A DNA stretch of 64,000 bases from Heterodera schachtii (taxonomy: Eukaryota > Nematoda > Chromadorea > Rhabditida > Heteroderidae), in NCBI GenBank assembly GCA_023374025.1, contig SIJG01000003.1, positions 1,333,631 through 1,397,630 on the forward strand, given 5' to 3'. The translations under genes were made by a program, and so were the position numbers. This document shows positions 31,350-43,577 of the stretch, piece by piece. Within the stretch, counting starts at the first letter, position 1; each line of letters begins with the position of its first letter. Under the pieces are notes generated by a model, which saw only the letters and a program-made list of their open reading frames with translations, searched no databases and had not been told where the DNA came from.

Positions 31350-32165
31350 GATATAATATTTTTTAAGCTTTAATTTGTTGATTATGAAAAGTTTTCACAA
31401 ATTTTGAAAGAATTTGACTATAATATTAAGGGATTATATCCAAAGTGGCAAAATTTTCAATTTTTAAATAAATTATTTATTAAAAAACATAGCTAATTTT
31501 TTAAATTTTTTAGCCATAAATTTTAAAATTTTCTTGTAGTCTGTATACCCACAGAAAGAACATATCTCTATTATATTTTATAATTTAATTAAATTTATTT
31601 ATGAAAAATAAAATTTAGAAAAAAAATAAATAAAAAGAATTAATCGATGCATTTTCTTCATAATTTCATTTTCTTATTCATAAACAATTCAACTGACAAA
31701 ACATAAAAAACCCAACTATTTTCAGAGAATGATGGAATTTTATTTTATTATTTTATGTTATTATTAATAACTAGGAATGTGATTTTTAGGCACAAAAAAT
31801 CGTGAAATAGACACTTAAAAAGGCATTAAAAAATCGCAAAATAGGCATTAAATAGGCACAAAAATCCTCGAATATGCACTAAAATAGGCAAAAAAAAATT
31901 TTTTTAACGCTTTTTAGGTAGCAAAACAAATAAAAATTAACCAAGCAACTTATTTTGCTTATATTTCAATTGTTTTATAGTTGTTTTCGATAAAAATAAT
32001 TTTTTAAACCTAAACTTAAAATTGGGCTTTTTTAATATTGAATTATATACATCGTGTTTCCATTTATTGAAAAATTCAATTTTAATCAACAAAAAATTAT
32101 GGGCATTAATTCCATGGTCTTTTTTATCATGATCATGGAAAGAGATACGGCGGCACATTTTTCAG
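31350..32165. other. Repeat-rich interval at the start of unit 2
   Basis: Continues the unit homology (compare 17160-17460) until about 31730. A GCCTATTTTTG-family foldback follows (GGCACAAAAAATCGTGAAAT from about 31786), then AT-rich sequence. The small frames at 31937-32275 look fortuitous. Confidence 0.45.
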
Positions 32166-32235
32166 ATAATGACCGATCATTTCACAGTAATTCATTCACT
32201 TTTCTTCTGCTGTCCGCTGGGCCCGGGATTCATCA

Positions 32236-32862
32236 GAAATGTTCTGATTTGGAAGGTCCAAATCTGAGAAAATAAAAATGTTCTGATTTATCAGAAATGT
32301 TCTGATTTCGGGATAGCGACCAAATTTTGTTCTGATTTCGTAAAATTCTTCAAAAATTTGTAATTTTATGGCGTAATGTCACTCAGATTCCAAAAAAATT
32401 TTCCACGGCGGTGCCTGTCGGCACCGCCGGACCCTAAAAATCCTTTGTTTTCTTAAAAATTGGCTTGAAAATCACAAAATTTGGACAATTTTTGGACAAA
32501 ATCTGTTAACAAAATGTACTGAAATTTTCAAAATTTTTCCGGCGGCGCCTATCGGCACCGCCGGACCCTCCCCCTCGCCCATTTCCCAAAAGTTTTTTGG
32601 AAAAATGTGCCGCATGAATGTTAATATTTTGATTTTTTGATCCCGAATGTGCTAAAATTTATGATTTGCTAATTTTCTCACACAAAATTGTTAAAATCGA
32701 TAATGGGAGACGAAAAATATAATATTTGATACATTTTTGATCGAAAAATTGTAAAAAATAACTGATTTGAAGCAATTTTGCAAAATGTTCTGATTTTTTA
32801 CCCCAAAATCTGATTTTTTGGGCTCGATGTTCTGATTTTGAAAAAATTTCGATCCGCACCCT
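32236..32862. mobile_element. MITE inserted in the last exon of an F-box gene
   Basis: The right end is CAGGGTGCGGATCGAAATTT on the minus strand (32862 inward); the left part repeats CAGAAATGTTCTGATTT. It separates ATTCATCAG (32234) from GGTTTATTTGGCCCTCA (32863), whereas in unit 1 the matching exon runs through without it. The interior has two GC palindromes (32406-32430, 32539-32564) and CAAAATCAGAACAT repeats. Ends are imperfect and no clear target duplication was found. Confidence 0.7.
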
Positions 32863-34614
32863 GGTTTATTTGGCCCTCATTTGGTGGAGACAACAGCCTA
32901 AATTAAAGGCAATTTTAATGTGACGAGACAAACAAAAGAAGAAAAAGCTGTTGGCACTCACCCAATGCACTCCCCATAAAGCCAAAAGTGGACATTGTTG
33001 TTCAAATTGTTCGAATTTTCGTTCTCCCACTGAACCATCCCACCAATTTGGCACCGCTTCAACATCAGCCATTGTGCTTCTTCATCAGTCTCGTCGGCTT
33101 TAAAAAAGCCGTCGTTTTTGCTCAGTGTCAGCTTTTCATTGGTTCGTTCGTTCACCAATTCAAATGGCTCAAATTTTGTTGACGCATCCAATTCAAATGC
33201 AATGATGTAAGTGGCAGAAGAAGTGGTGGCACGAAGAAATTCCTATAAAATGGGAAATCAAAACTCAAAAGATTATCAAAAAAATCAATCCGGCGGTGCC
33301 GATAGGCGCTGCCGGAAAATTTTTCCATTTTTTAATGCGATTTGTTAACGAATTTTGTCCAAAAAGTGTCGAATTTTGCGATTTTGAACCATTTTTAGGA
33401 GAGTTTCGTCAAAAAATGTCCCTTTTTTGAAAATCTAGTGAACTTTTTTGGAAACTTTGGGTGAGAGGCTAGGTCTGGGGGGGGGGGGGGTACCACCAAG
33501 AAAATCTAAATTTTTCAGCAAAAATACTATTTTTTACTTAAAAATTTCGGGTGCGGAGGGGCCTTGGGAGGGGGGGGGGGGGTACGTACCCCGCGTACCC
33601 CCCCCCCCTGGCACCGTCGCTGAAATGGCGACTGACCTGTTTGAAATTGTTGTCCCATTCAAGAGTGTTTTCTGAACAATCACGGCAAATCAGTCGCTTC
33701 GGCTGCCCATCATTTGTCGGAGTGTGCAACCATTCGTTCAACACTTTCCTAGCAATTGCATTTGGTCCATCAAAATCACCAATCCCCGCGGGCAACAAAT
33801 AATCGGAATCGATTGAACTAATGTTGAGGTCGGAGAGAAATGTCGCTGATGAAGTGAGGCGAAGCAAATTGTCAAAATTAACACCAAAGTTCAAGTGGCT
33901 AATGTTTGGCGCAAAAATGGGCAAAATTTCACGGATCAAAGCATTCCAAATTGGGTGGGCAATGTCGTTGGTTTTGGTGTAATGACCCACATTCAAATGC
34001 AAAATGGTGCCTTTGTCCCAAATTTGTTTATTGGCACGGAGAAATGCGAGGACCGAATCGTCGATGTATCTGAAAAAGGAAGGCTTTTTGTCGTTAATCA
34101 ATGTTTTGAATTTGAATTACTGAATCCAAAGACAATTAAAGCGCATTTTGCTGGGCAGCGGATGATCGAGGAACGGAAACTCCCCAAATTTGCCATTGCT
34201 ATTCGTCACAGATAATTTTGGCACTTCTCCGAGACGGCCTTTGTAAATTTCGATAAGTCGCCAAATTGTCAATTCTGCTTTGCCACCGAAATGTACGTCC
34301 ACCAAAGCATTGAAACGAGGCGAAAGCAATGCCAATTTGAGGCCGAGTTGGGGACGTTCAAAATGAGGAAAAATGTCCATCCAAATGTCGCTGCAAACCC
34401 AACTGAAATTGTGGGAAATTAATTGAATGGTTAATTTGAAGTTTTTTAAAATTTAAAAATTTCTGTACCGTCGGCTCCTTTTCATGGCCACGCGAACACT
34501 TCGTCGTTCTCCAAATGCTGTCACAAATGAACCCAACGATTGTTGTTCATTTTCAAAAAGAAGGTGGTGCTCGGCGGCGGAATGTTTTTTCTTTTTTTCG
34601 ACGGGCGGTGCCAT
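32798..34614 (-). CDS. F-box-type protein, 413 residues with transposon-derived tail (copy 2, minus)
   Basis: Exons (minus): 34614-34469, 34402-34121, 34069-33637, 33242-32962, 32897-32798; 1242 nt in one frame. It matches the unit 1 gene closely: basic N-terminus, F-box-like DIWMDIFPHFERPQLGLKLA, KWLHTPTNDGQPKRLICRDC and FEPFELVNERTNEKLTL. In the last exon a MITE has landed after about 35 nt. The frame runs on into the element, giving a new tail (NQGADRNFFKIRTSSPK then NQILG, stop 32798) in place of the ancestral one; the original NPGPSG-coding piece is stranded beyond the element at about 32200-32232. The gene may still be functional with an altered C-terminus. Divergently paired with the gene at 35198. 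Confidence 0.78.
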
Positions 34615-35197
34615 TTAGAAAAATAATATGTAATTTAGCCTACAATTCGGTACAGTTGGTCGATAAATATTGGTCATTGGCCCAAACTCAAAATTGCATA
34701 AAAAAACGGTCGAAATCGATTAAAGACAGCACAAGCGATGAGAAAAATGAAAATTTGGGGTGCGCTTGCCATTTTTTTCATGTAAAAAATAAGGTTATGC
34801 CAAAAATATCTAAAAATAAAAAATTTTCGACATTTAACTCATTTCTTAAATTTACATAACATATTTTACTATTTCCGAAATTTTTAGCTTAAAATTAACG
34901 AATTTAAAAAATTTGGAACATATTTTCGATTTTATATGCATATTTTTTGATGCCCTAGATATAAATCAAACCAGAAATGATTGCATCTGAATCCGATGAC
35001 TAAGCCAAAGCTAAAAGAAAAGTTTTTATGCAAAAAAACTGACTGACAATGAGAGATGTCTAAAAAATTTTATTTCATCATTTTTTGATTGTTGTCTCTT
35101 TGCTTTCATTTTTTCTCTATTTTAGATTTACACTGTATACATTCTTTGTGACACCAATCAATTTTGAAAACGGCAAATTGTGTTAATTGCCGCAAAA
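34615..35197. promoter_or_regulatory. Shared divergent 5' region of the F-box pair (copy 2)
   Basis: 583 bp between opposite start codons, the same length and nearly the same sequence as 21778-22360. See the copy 1 entry for interpretation. Confidence 0.5.
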
Positions 35198-36730
35198 ATG
35201 AACCGGCGGTAAAGAATTTTTTAGATAAACAAATTCTCATTTAATTAATTTCCCCTCATTTCAGTTGGGTGTGTAATGACATTTGGATGGACATTTTCCC
35301 TCATTTTGACCGTCCTCAACTCGGCCTCAAATTGGCACTTCTTTCGCCTCGTTTCAATTCGCTGGTGGACAAACATTTCGATGGCAAAAGCGAATTGACA
35401 ATTTGGAAATCAATTAAAATTAAAAAGATGGGAACAAAAGCAAAATTGTTTGTCGAGAAGGGCAATGCCAAATTTCCATTGCCCAACCGTCCGCTGCACA
35501 ACAAAATTCGCTTTGTTTTCGTTCCGATTCAGTAATTCAAAGATTGTAAATATTAATGACGCTAGGACCCTTTTTGAAAGAAAAAATTTCAAATTTTTTT
35601 TCGAGGATAAGCTGTTTTAGGGTCGGCATCGATTTCGGCTTATATCGAACTCGTCCATACCCGGACTTGAACAAAAAATCGAAAACTCAAGTTTTTTGAA
35701 TTTCACTTTTTTGTGTTCAAATCTTTTTAAAAAAGACGGAAACAAACTGAAAGTCATCAATAAATTTTCGGTTTTTTGTTCGAAAGCATTTCATTTTCAG
35801 ATACATTGACCATTCCGTCATCACATTTCTTCGTGCCAATCAGCAAATTTTTGACAAAGGCACCGATTTGAGTTTGCATGTGCCTTTCCCCTCTAAAGCC
35901 ATGGATGTTCAGCCAATTTGGAATGCTTTTGCCCGTGAAATTTGGCCCATTTTTGCGACAAACATTCGCCATTTGAATTTTACTGATGGTCGTCATCTTG
36001 AAAATTTACGTCATTTCATTTCGCCAACATTGCTCGCCGATTTCAACATTATTTCAATCCATTCCGGTGATTTATTGCCCGATGTGCTTGGTGATGATGG
36101 GCCAAATGGAACTGGTGGCCAAGCATTGTCAAAATGGTTACACACTCCGACAAAAGATGGACAACCGAAGCGATTGATTTGTGCTTATCCGTCAGGAAAT
36201 AGTGATTGGATCAACGATTTCATCGAGGTGTGTCCACATTTTCATAATTTTGGATTAATTTCCATTTGCTTTTCGTTTCGAAATGTTTAGGCATTTCTCT
36301 GTGCCACCACTTCTTGTGCCAATTACAAAATTCGACTTGACATTTATGAATCGACGCCAATTGAGTCATTTGAATTGATGAACGAACTGACCAATGAAAA
36401 GCTGACACTGACTAAAACAAACGAATATAAATGGGTCAACAAATGGATAATGAGACGATGCCCAATTGGGGAAACGGCGACGGCGGTTCAATGGGCGGAC
36501 AAAAATTCAAATAATTTGAACAAAATCGATTTTAAGTTTTATAGTTGGACGAATTGCATTGGGTGCGTGGCAACATATTGTTTAATAATTAAATTTAAAT
36601 TGCACTTTAATAATTAAATTTAAATTGCAATTCATTTAGGCCATTGTCTCAACCAAAGGCGGGCAAAACGAATGCAAAAAGTCATCTGAAAATGAATCCC
36701 GGGCCCAGCGATCAGCGGAAGAAAAAGTGA
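35198..36730 (+). CDS. F-box-type protein, 355 residues (copy 2, plus)
   Basis: Exons: 35198-35208, 35265-35531, 35801-36227, 36291-36562, 36640-36730; 1068 nt in frame. It differs from the unit 1 gene by scattered substitutions (for example DAIGDDGPN to DVLGDDGPN) and one added codon in exon 4 (ATTC to ATTSC), with no frame-breaking change. It has the same 11-nt first exon, F-box-like segment and basic tail (NPGPSDQRKKK). Role by family as for the other copies. Whole-codon indels between copies suggest selection on the frame. Confidence 0.82.
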
Positions 36731-37244
36731 ATGAATAAATGACAAATGATCGATCATTATGAATGGGAATTGATCTGTTAATTGTTCCTCACATTTATTT
36801 GTTTTTCGTCTTTCTTTAAATACATTAATTGTCTTGGTTTTTGCCGTAATTTTCTATTTTTGGGAGTATATTTTTTGAAAATTACAAAAAAGTCTGTCGT
36901 TAGGGGTGTAATTTTTATTTTATTGCATTTTTCTTATAAAAAAAATTATCGCACTTCTTTTCGAAAAATCTCCAAAATATTTGCAAGGAACATTTTTTTT
37001 AGATGAATATATTTACTAGAATTTAAATATAAAATGAATTTGAATTTATAAATGTGATCAATAGGGGAAATTATTTATTGTTATTTTTCAAAACAAATTG
37101 GATTGAAAGTTTTTTCCGAAAATTCAGTAGAATTGTGATTTTTTTCAAGTTGATAAAAAAGCTTTTAATGGGCTGAAATTAATAATTTGGATTATTTTAA
37201 AAATTATTATATAAATTCATATTTGGGAATATATATTCCGGAAA

Positions 37245-37540
37245 AATGTAAATATTCTGTTATTTTGTTTAATTTTAATTTTAATTGCCTTAATTAGTCC
37301 AATGGAAATAGAAAACAAAAAATTGCAACATAAGTCATTTGATGAAATATTTGGAGAAAAATGGGAAGAAGAAAAGAAAATTTGCAAGAAAAAAGAGAAA
37401 TATTGAAAATTCTATAAATCAAAAGAGAAAATTAAGCAAAAAGGAAGAAAATATTCAACAAAAGAATGGAGAAAAATTGAGACAAATCGCTTATATATTT
37501 ATAAATGGATTAAACAATTAGATCTTAATCAAAGAATAAT
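37245..37540 (+). pseudogene. Relic of the secreted helix-turn-helix family (copy 2)
   Basis: Matches 25085-25378: shifted hydrophobic leader, MEIENKKLQHKSFDEIFGEK, then KIKQKGRKYSTKEWRKIETN and RLYIYKWIKQLDLNQ in another frame. It has its own extra indel in the Lys/Glu-rich part, so decay has continued since duplication. The copy ends at the 3.7-kb insertion. Confidence 0.6.
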
Positions 37541-37960
37541 TCCCCTTATAAGAATAAAGTACCCCCCTAACTCACTTCTGAGCTAATTTAAGGCTTTATA
37601 GCGCGTTTTACGGGCCGAGAGTGGGATCAAACGATTCAGTTTTTTAATGGCTATAAGGAAAAACTATAGCCGTTTCGATCGGTTTAGAATTGTTCGAACT
37701 GGGTTCGAAAAACTGGCCCAAAATCGCACTTTTTTGGGATTGCCTATTTTTGAACGCTTTTTGCATAGCTTAAAATGGGTCAAACCAAAAAATGAAAATG
37801 TTTGTGCACATCTACAAACTCTTGGCTTTCAAATGATACCAGTGTTGTTTGGGTCCGGGTCCGGGAAGTGCCCTAAAAAGGGAGGACAAGCACTTTTGGT
37901 CGGAATTTTTTCCAAAATAGAGGGGAAGGGAAAAGGGGATTAAAAGCGAGTGTGGCAAGC

Positions 37961-38040
37961 GACCCAATAGTCAAGTGGTTAGTGTGCCTGCCTTTTCTGC
38001 TGATGTGTGTCGTGGGTTCGGATCCCACCAATTCTGGGTC
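37961..38040 (+). tRNA. tRNA-like sequence, probably a pseudo-tRNA or SINE head
   Basis: An A-box-like TAGTCAAGTGGTTAG and a B-box-like GGGTTCGGATCCC with a 5-bp T stem (GTGGG/CCCAC) are present. The ends GACCC and GGGTC can pair. No convincing anticodon stem forms, so it is unlikely to be a working tRNA. It lies between two direct repeats in the inserted block. Confidence 0.35.
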
Positions 38041-38611
38041 TTTACATTCATTATTTTATTAAATTCTTTTGAATGATTTTATTTTATTTTTTTGATTTTT
38101 ATTAATTCAAATTTTTTATAAATTATTAATTAAACAAAAAATAATTATAAATACATATAGTAAATACTGCCTAATTTTAATTACGGAGTGTCAGTGGGGT
38201 CATTCGATAGGGTTTTGGTCTGCCTACATATAAGGGAAAAATAAGCTTTTTCCAAATCTTTAAGAACAATTCGAACTGTTTTCGAAAAACTGACCCAAAA
38301 TCACACTTTTTTTGGATGACCAATTTTTGAACGCTTTTTGCATTCCTTAAAACGAGTTAAATCAAAAATTAAAATGTTTGTGCAGATTTACAAACGCTTG
38401 GCGGGTATTTTTTCTTTTTAAATTTATTTTTGTTTTTAAATAATTAGACTTATTTAAAAAAATAATAATTTAAATAAAAATGCACTTTTGGTCGAGCTTT
38501 GTGGGTTTCCTCTAATTATTGAATGAAAATAATTACCATTTATTTACCATTTAATTTTTTTTAGTGTTTTGTAAATAATTTATTTTAAATTAATAAAAAT
38601 AATAGTTTATG

Positions 38612-38945
38612 ATCGTACCAGGCCGTTTTCGCATGGGCGAAATTTTTCGGCTATAACTTTTTCTTTGCCAACCAAATTCAACATTCTTGGTATCATTCAA
38701 AAGCCCTTCAGATGCTCTATTAGCCTGCAAAATTCCAAAAAATTTCGCTCAGTATAAAAAAATTTCGAGCTAAAAATTTTTTTTGGAAAATTTGGTTTTT
38801 TGAACTCTTCTGACCATAACTTTTTTGAACCTTAACGAAATTTTTTGTATTTTGCAGGCTAATAGAGAACACTTAGGGATATCGAATGATACCAAGAATG
38901 TTGGATTTGCGAAAACGGCCCACACGAAAACGCCCCGACCCGTTT
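38612..38945. mobile_element. Foldback element with GGCCGTTTTCGC ends
   Basis: Left arm: CAGGCCGTTTTCGCATGGGC, CCAACATTCTTGGTATCATTC-like sequence and CTATTAGCCTGCAAAATTCC. The right arm mirrors it: TTTGCAGGCTAATAGAGAAC, GATACCAAGAATGTTGGATT and CGAAAACGGCCCAC. It belongs with the elements at 61779-62163 and more distantly 2185-2740. Confidence 0.72.
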
Positions 38946-39244
38946 ATTGTTTATTAACTTTTTAAAAAGCAGCATTTTGAATATTAATCAAATAAAAAGT
39001 AAAAATATAATAATAAAGTATACAAATTTAAATAATTTCAAGAAATTATTTTTTGAGTTTGGAAACAAGGGATCCACAAAGTTTTTTTTGAAAGAAACCG
39101 TGCCTCAAAAAGGGTAATATCTGTTAAGGAAAAACGACCCTGTTTGATCCCAAAAACGTTCAAAAACAATGTAAAAAGTAACATAAGGTTACTGCCAAAT
39201 TAACTGAATAATTTTTCATTTGGAAATTAAAATGCAAACAATTA

Positions 39245-39715
39245 CAGTTCGCGAATGCGTCAGTGGAAAATGTGTCAGTGAAAATTTTATTGTCATAAAA
39301 ATAAATTCATTAGGTTTTCGAGGTCATTGATCACGTATTCGGTATTCATTTCGGCCAGTTCCAAACCACGGACCCGAATTCGAACAAAACATCGAAAGTC
39401 CAAATTTTCGAATTTGTTATTTTTTAATTAAAAAGGCATAAATGATCTCTTATGGAATGATTGATGACTTTCAGTATGTTTCCGTGTATTTAAACCGATT
39501 TTTCAATCAAAAATGCTAATTTCGAAAATTTGGACTTTCGACTTTGTGTTCGAATCCGAGTCCGGGATTCGGAATTCAGAAGGATGTCAACTTTTATATT
39601 ACAACACTTAATGCTACAGAAACTTATTTTAAAATATTTGTATCACTGACGCATTTTCTACTGACCCATTTTTCACTGACGCATTTTGAACTGACTCATT
39701 TTCCGGTCACGAGGG
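39245..39715. mobile_element. Foldback element with GCGTCAGTGGAAAATGTGTC ends
   Basis: Left arm GCGTCAGTGGAAAATGTGTC at about 39257; right arm CACTGACGCATTTTCTACTG with further CACTGACGCATTTT units to 39690. A nested inverted pair is centred on GACCCGAATTCGAACA (39370) and TTCGAATCCGAGTCCGGGA (39550). Non-coding. Confidence 0.6.
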
Positions 39716-41060
39716 AAAGTGCGACCGAAAGAGGAACAGAAAGAGGAAGAGAGAAAGGAATAGAAAGATGAATAGAAAGGCGAAGAGAGAGAGAGAGAGA
39801 GAAGGAGAAAGTTGAAAAGAAGAGGAAGAGAAAAGGAAAGAGGAAGAGAGAAGAGGGAAAAGAGCGAGAGGATGAGAGAGAGATGAAGAGAAATTGGAAG
39901 GGAGAGAGGCGGAGAAAGGAGAAGAGAGAGAGAGAGAAGAAGAGAAAGAGGAAGACAGAGAGAGAAGGAGAAGGTGGAAAAGAAAGAGAAAGAGGAACAG
40001 AAAGAGGAAGATTGAGAGGAACGGGAAGAGAAAGATGAAGAGAAAGGGGTAGAGAAGAGTAAGAGAAAGGGCATGAGGAAGAGAGAGGAGGGAAAGGGGA
40101 CGTGAAGAAAAGGTAAGAGAAACGGATGGGGAAAAGAAAGAAAAGGGAAAGAGTGGGCAGGTGGGGAGAGAGGAGGAGGGGAGAGGGAGGCGAGTAGGGG
40201 AGAGGGAGGGGAGTGAGAGTAAGGGGGGTGGAATAAAGGAGAAGAGAAGGAAGAGAAATGGAGGGGGAAAAGAAAGAGAAGGGGAAAAGAGTGGGGTGAG
40301 GAGGTGAGGGAGGGGAGAGGGAAGCGGGAGGAGGGGAGAGAGAGAGGAGGAGGAGAAAGGGGAATAGAGATAGAGAGGGCATAAGAAAGGGGTAGAAAAG
40401 AGTAAGAGAAAGGAAAGAGAAAGAGAGAGGAGGAGAAAACGGAAGAGAAGAAGTAGGTGAACAAAGCTCAAGAGAAATAGAAGGGAAACAGGAAGAGAGA
40501 GAGAAGAACAAAAAGAATAAGAGAGCGAGAGCAAGACAAGTGTGGAAAAGAAGATAAAAGGGAAAAGAGGAAGGGGTGAGGGCCAAGAGTGGAAGAGGAA
40601 GAAACAGAGAGGAGGAGAAAGTGAAGAGAAGAGGAAGAGAGAGAGAGGTGCAGAAAGGGGAAGGGGAAGAAGAAGAGGAAGAGAAAAGAGAAGTGAAGAA
40701 AGGGGAAGAGAAAAAGAAACGGGCAGAGAAATAGGAACAGAAACAGGAAAAGAAAAAGGAAGAGAAAGGGAAGAGAGAGGAATAGAAAACTGCAGATAAA
40801 GATAAAAATAATGAGAAAAAGAGAAAGGGGATGAGGGATAGAAGAGGAAGAGAAAGGAGAAAACAGGAAGGGGATGCTGACAAAGTAAAATGAAGAAAAA
40901 GCAAAAATAAGGGATGCGGACAGCATGAACCGAAAAAAAGAAAGAAGAGAGAATAGAGAGCCTTAAACAATGGAAATAGAAGAAAAGAAAGAGAAAATAA
41001 AGAGTAAATGAATTAAGAAAAAGGGAAGAAGAAAGAATAAGAAAAGAGATTTTAAATGTC
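39716..41060 (+). repeat. Long purine (GA-rich) tract, ~1.3 kb
   Basis: The plus strand is almost only G and A with irregular GAGAGA, GGAAGAG and AAGGGG motifs and isolated C/T. The minus strand is therefore open in several overlapping frames (up to 424 codons of Ser, Leu, Phe and Pro). Equal openness in all three frames shows this is composition, not coding. Confidence 0.93.
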
Positions 41061-41199
41061 TTATTATTAAAGTTTAAAAAAGACTATAATGAGTTCCCTT
41101 ATAAAACTTTTTCGCTAGCGCCCGCAGAGACATGTTTAATACGAAGCTATTCGATTTTTAGAAATAATTAAATCGTCATTTCAGTGCCCTAGGACTGGT

Positions 41200-42068
41200 T
41201 CACTCTAATAAAGAAAAAATTAAATGTATTGGCAATACTAAGAATATCTGTTTTTTCCAAAAAAAACTCAAAAAGCCTCAAACTTCGCCCGAGGGTTCGA
41301 GCCCCGCCCTCGTCCCCGGGGACGGGACTGGTTTTTTGGCCTCACCTCCGCCCCCGCGGGGATGAAAATACACTCCTAATGATTAGATATTTCAAAGATG
41401 AGTGATATATAGTTGGATGTTGATATTGATATAAAAATTTTATGCTCATTTCAAGATTTTTGTTTTAGATTATGCTATACAATTAATAAAATGCCTTTAA
41501 AAATGATTATTTTTAACAATTATTTAATCACTTATTCAATTTTTATTGTTTTTTGTGAATATATAAAAATGCACTCTTATGCTTCCAAAGTTTGGGACTT
41601 TTTCAAAAAATTTCACAGTTGAAGAATGTGCGTTGCAAAAAAATTCATTTTTTTTTTTTGTGATATTTTTGGAGCTAAGTTAAAGCAAACCCCAGCCGCC
41701 GCAAAAAGCCACCCCCGCCCACGGAGATCGAACCCTACTTCGCCCCATCGGCTATGCTAACAAAAATAAAGCACATTTTGCCAATGTTAAAAAATGGCGA
41801 TTTGCTGAAACCGACTCCGACCGAATACAACCGTCGTCAATGCCCGGCCATCTCCAAGCCAGTGCGCGGTGCCGTTCAACCAAGACCGGTCAGCCTCAGC
41901 TTTCTCAGCCTCGGCATTCTTCAGCCAAGGCATCTTCAGCCTCGCCCCGCTTGCTGCAGACGCGGAGGGACAACGCTCGCCGCTGACAATAGGCAAGCAC
42001 TAACGCTCAAGCGCTCGGCGAGCACAGCTCACTCGCCACAGGTCGGCAGCAGCGACCAGCGAGCGTGA
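41200..42068 (+). pseudogene. GC-rich hypothetical ORF segment (copy 2)
   Basis: Near-identical to 25400-26275, with ATG at 41754 and the same MLTKIKHILPMLKNGDLLKP start. A single-base difference gives an early stop after SSDQRA, removing the last ~10 codons of copy 1. Whether either copy is coding is uncertain. Confidence 0.3.
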
Positions 42069-43577
42069 AACGGCGTCGGTGAACAAATCGCGTATTTAGC
42101 AACGCATTTTTCTTTTTTATATATAGTTAAAAACATTGACAATCTTTTTTAGATGGGGTGTAAAATTGGAGAGGAAAGACAGACAGTTAGTTGCATATTT
42201 CATTATACTCTCGTTTCTTTTATTCATGTACTATATCGCCCTTTTTCTTTTTACTAATTGTCATTTTTTTCAAATGAAATGCAATTAATTCATTGAATGA
42301 AATGCTTGTTTTTGTATGCTTAGGGATTTAATTTAATCAATTTAATAATTGAATAGTACGTGGATCTTCATATAAAAATGCCTGATATATTTATATGTAT
42401 TTACATATAATTATAGTTTAATATTTTCTAAAACTTTCTCATCATTAAAATACAAAATTAGATAGGTTTTTCTCAAAACATGCGGTTTTATAGATCGTTT
42501 CTTGCTTATTGTCCATTTTGAGTTGATTTTTTACTATTGTATTTCGAAAATGGGTTTTAGATTTTTTTTTTCTTTCATTTTGTGTTTTGTTTCGACTTTT
42601 CTTTGATGTATGTAAATTAAAATGATTTTTTGGACAAAAAATCATAGAAAAGAATAAATAATAAAATGCATTCGATAGAGGAAAGAAAGGGCTTCAAATT
42701 GATATAAATAAAATACCGAATAAATTTTGTTTTTGTCAAAAGAAAAATTTAAAAAAAATTGTATTAAATTTTGTGATGGGTTGCGGAAAATATTGATTTT
42801 AACTATACATAATGGTGGTTTTTAATTACTGATTTTTATGATGTTTTTAAATAACGACATAGCACCATTGATTTGACTCAAAGTTGATTCAACATTTTTC
42901 CGTTTTGTGCCTACATACACCAGGGGTGTGATCGAAAATTTTTCAAAATAAGGTCATCAAGGCCAAAAAATAAGGTTTTAAGATCAAAATAACAATTTTT
43001 ATGGGTCGAGCAATGTAAAAAACGCTTTTTTGCTTTTCAAACCACCTTTTTTTCGGCGCACTTTTTCCAACATTAAATTTTTGTACCTTTTTTGTCGTTT
43101 TTGTATTCTTTATGCATTTTCACCTTTTTTTTGTGCCTGAGCCCTACATATTAACCATATACGTTTTTAGTCCAATTTGAATGCTCAAATTTATGCCAAA
43201 GATGGAAAATGAAATTGCCAGAACCCAATTTGTCCAATCAAAGTGTGCCCCCAGGGCATGGGCTGTACGGTTCGCCAATTGTCGGAATTTTGAGATGTTA
43301 AATTGGTCAATTCATCCCCCTAGTTTTGTTGTTTAAGGAGAGGTTTTTTTAAAAAATTTATTTGTGATTTTTTGGCTAAAATCTCATAAAAAAAATCACA
43401 AAATTTCCGTGTCCGTACATCCAATGCGCGTCGTCTAAAACTAATCCCCACAACAATTGTTTATAACAAATCCCCACAACAATTGTTTATAACAAATCCC
43501 CAACAATAAAAGCACAAAAAATAAAATAGATAAAAAGTCATGGTCATTTATATAGTAAAAGTCATGGTCATTTAGGG

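Larger units (their letters stand above)
37541..41200. mobile_element. 3.7-kb block inserted in unit 2
   Basis: Unit 1 reads AGAATAATTCACTCTAATAA without a break at 25372-25391. In unit 2 the left part stops at 37540 and the right part (TTCACTCTAATAAAG) resumes at about 41198. The block holds direct repeats with CGAAAAACTGGCCCAAAATC (37700s and 38290s), a tRNA-like sequence, two foldbacks and a long purine tract. CCCTTATAA occurs close to both ends. It may be several insertions rather than one. Confidence 0.65.

Noticed and set aside
37961..38040. Functional tRNA gene
   Set aside because: A- and B-box-like sequences and a T stem exist, but no acceptable anticodon stem; kept only as a tRNA-like sequence.
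39673..40970. Minus-strand open frames up to 424 codons, rich in Ser/Leu/Phe/Pro
   Set aside because: They come from the purine tract; all three frames are open at once and the sequence has no domain character.
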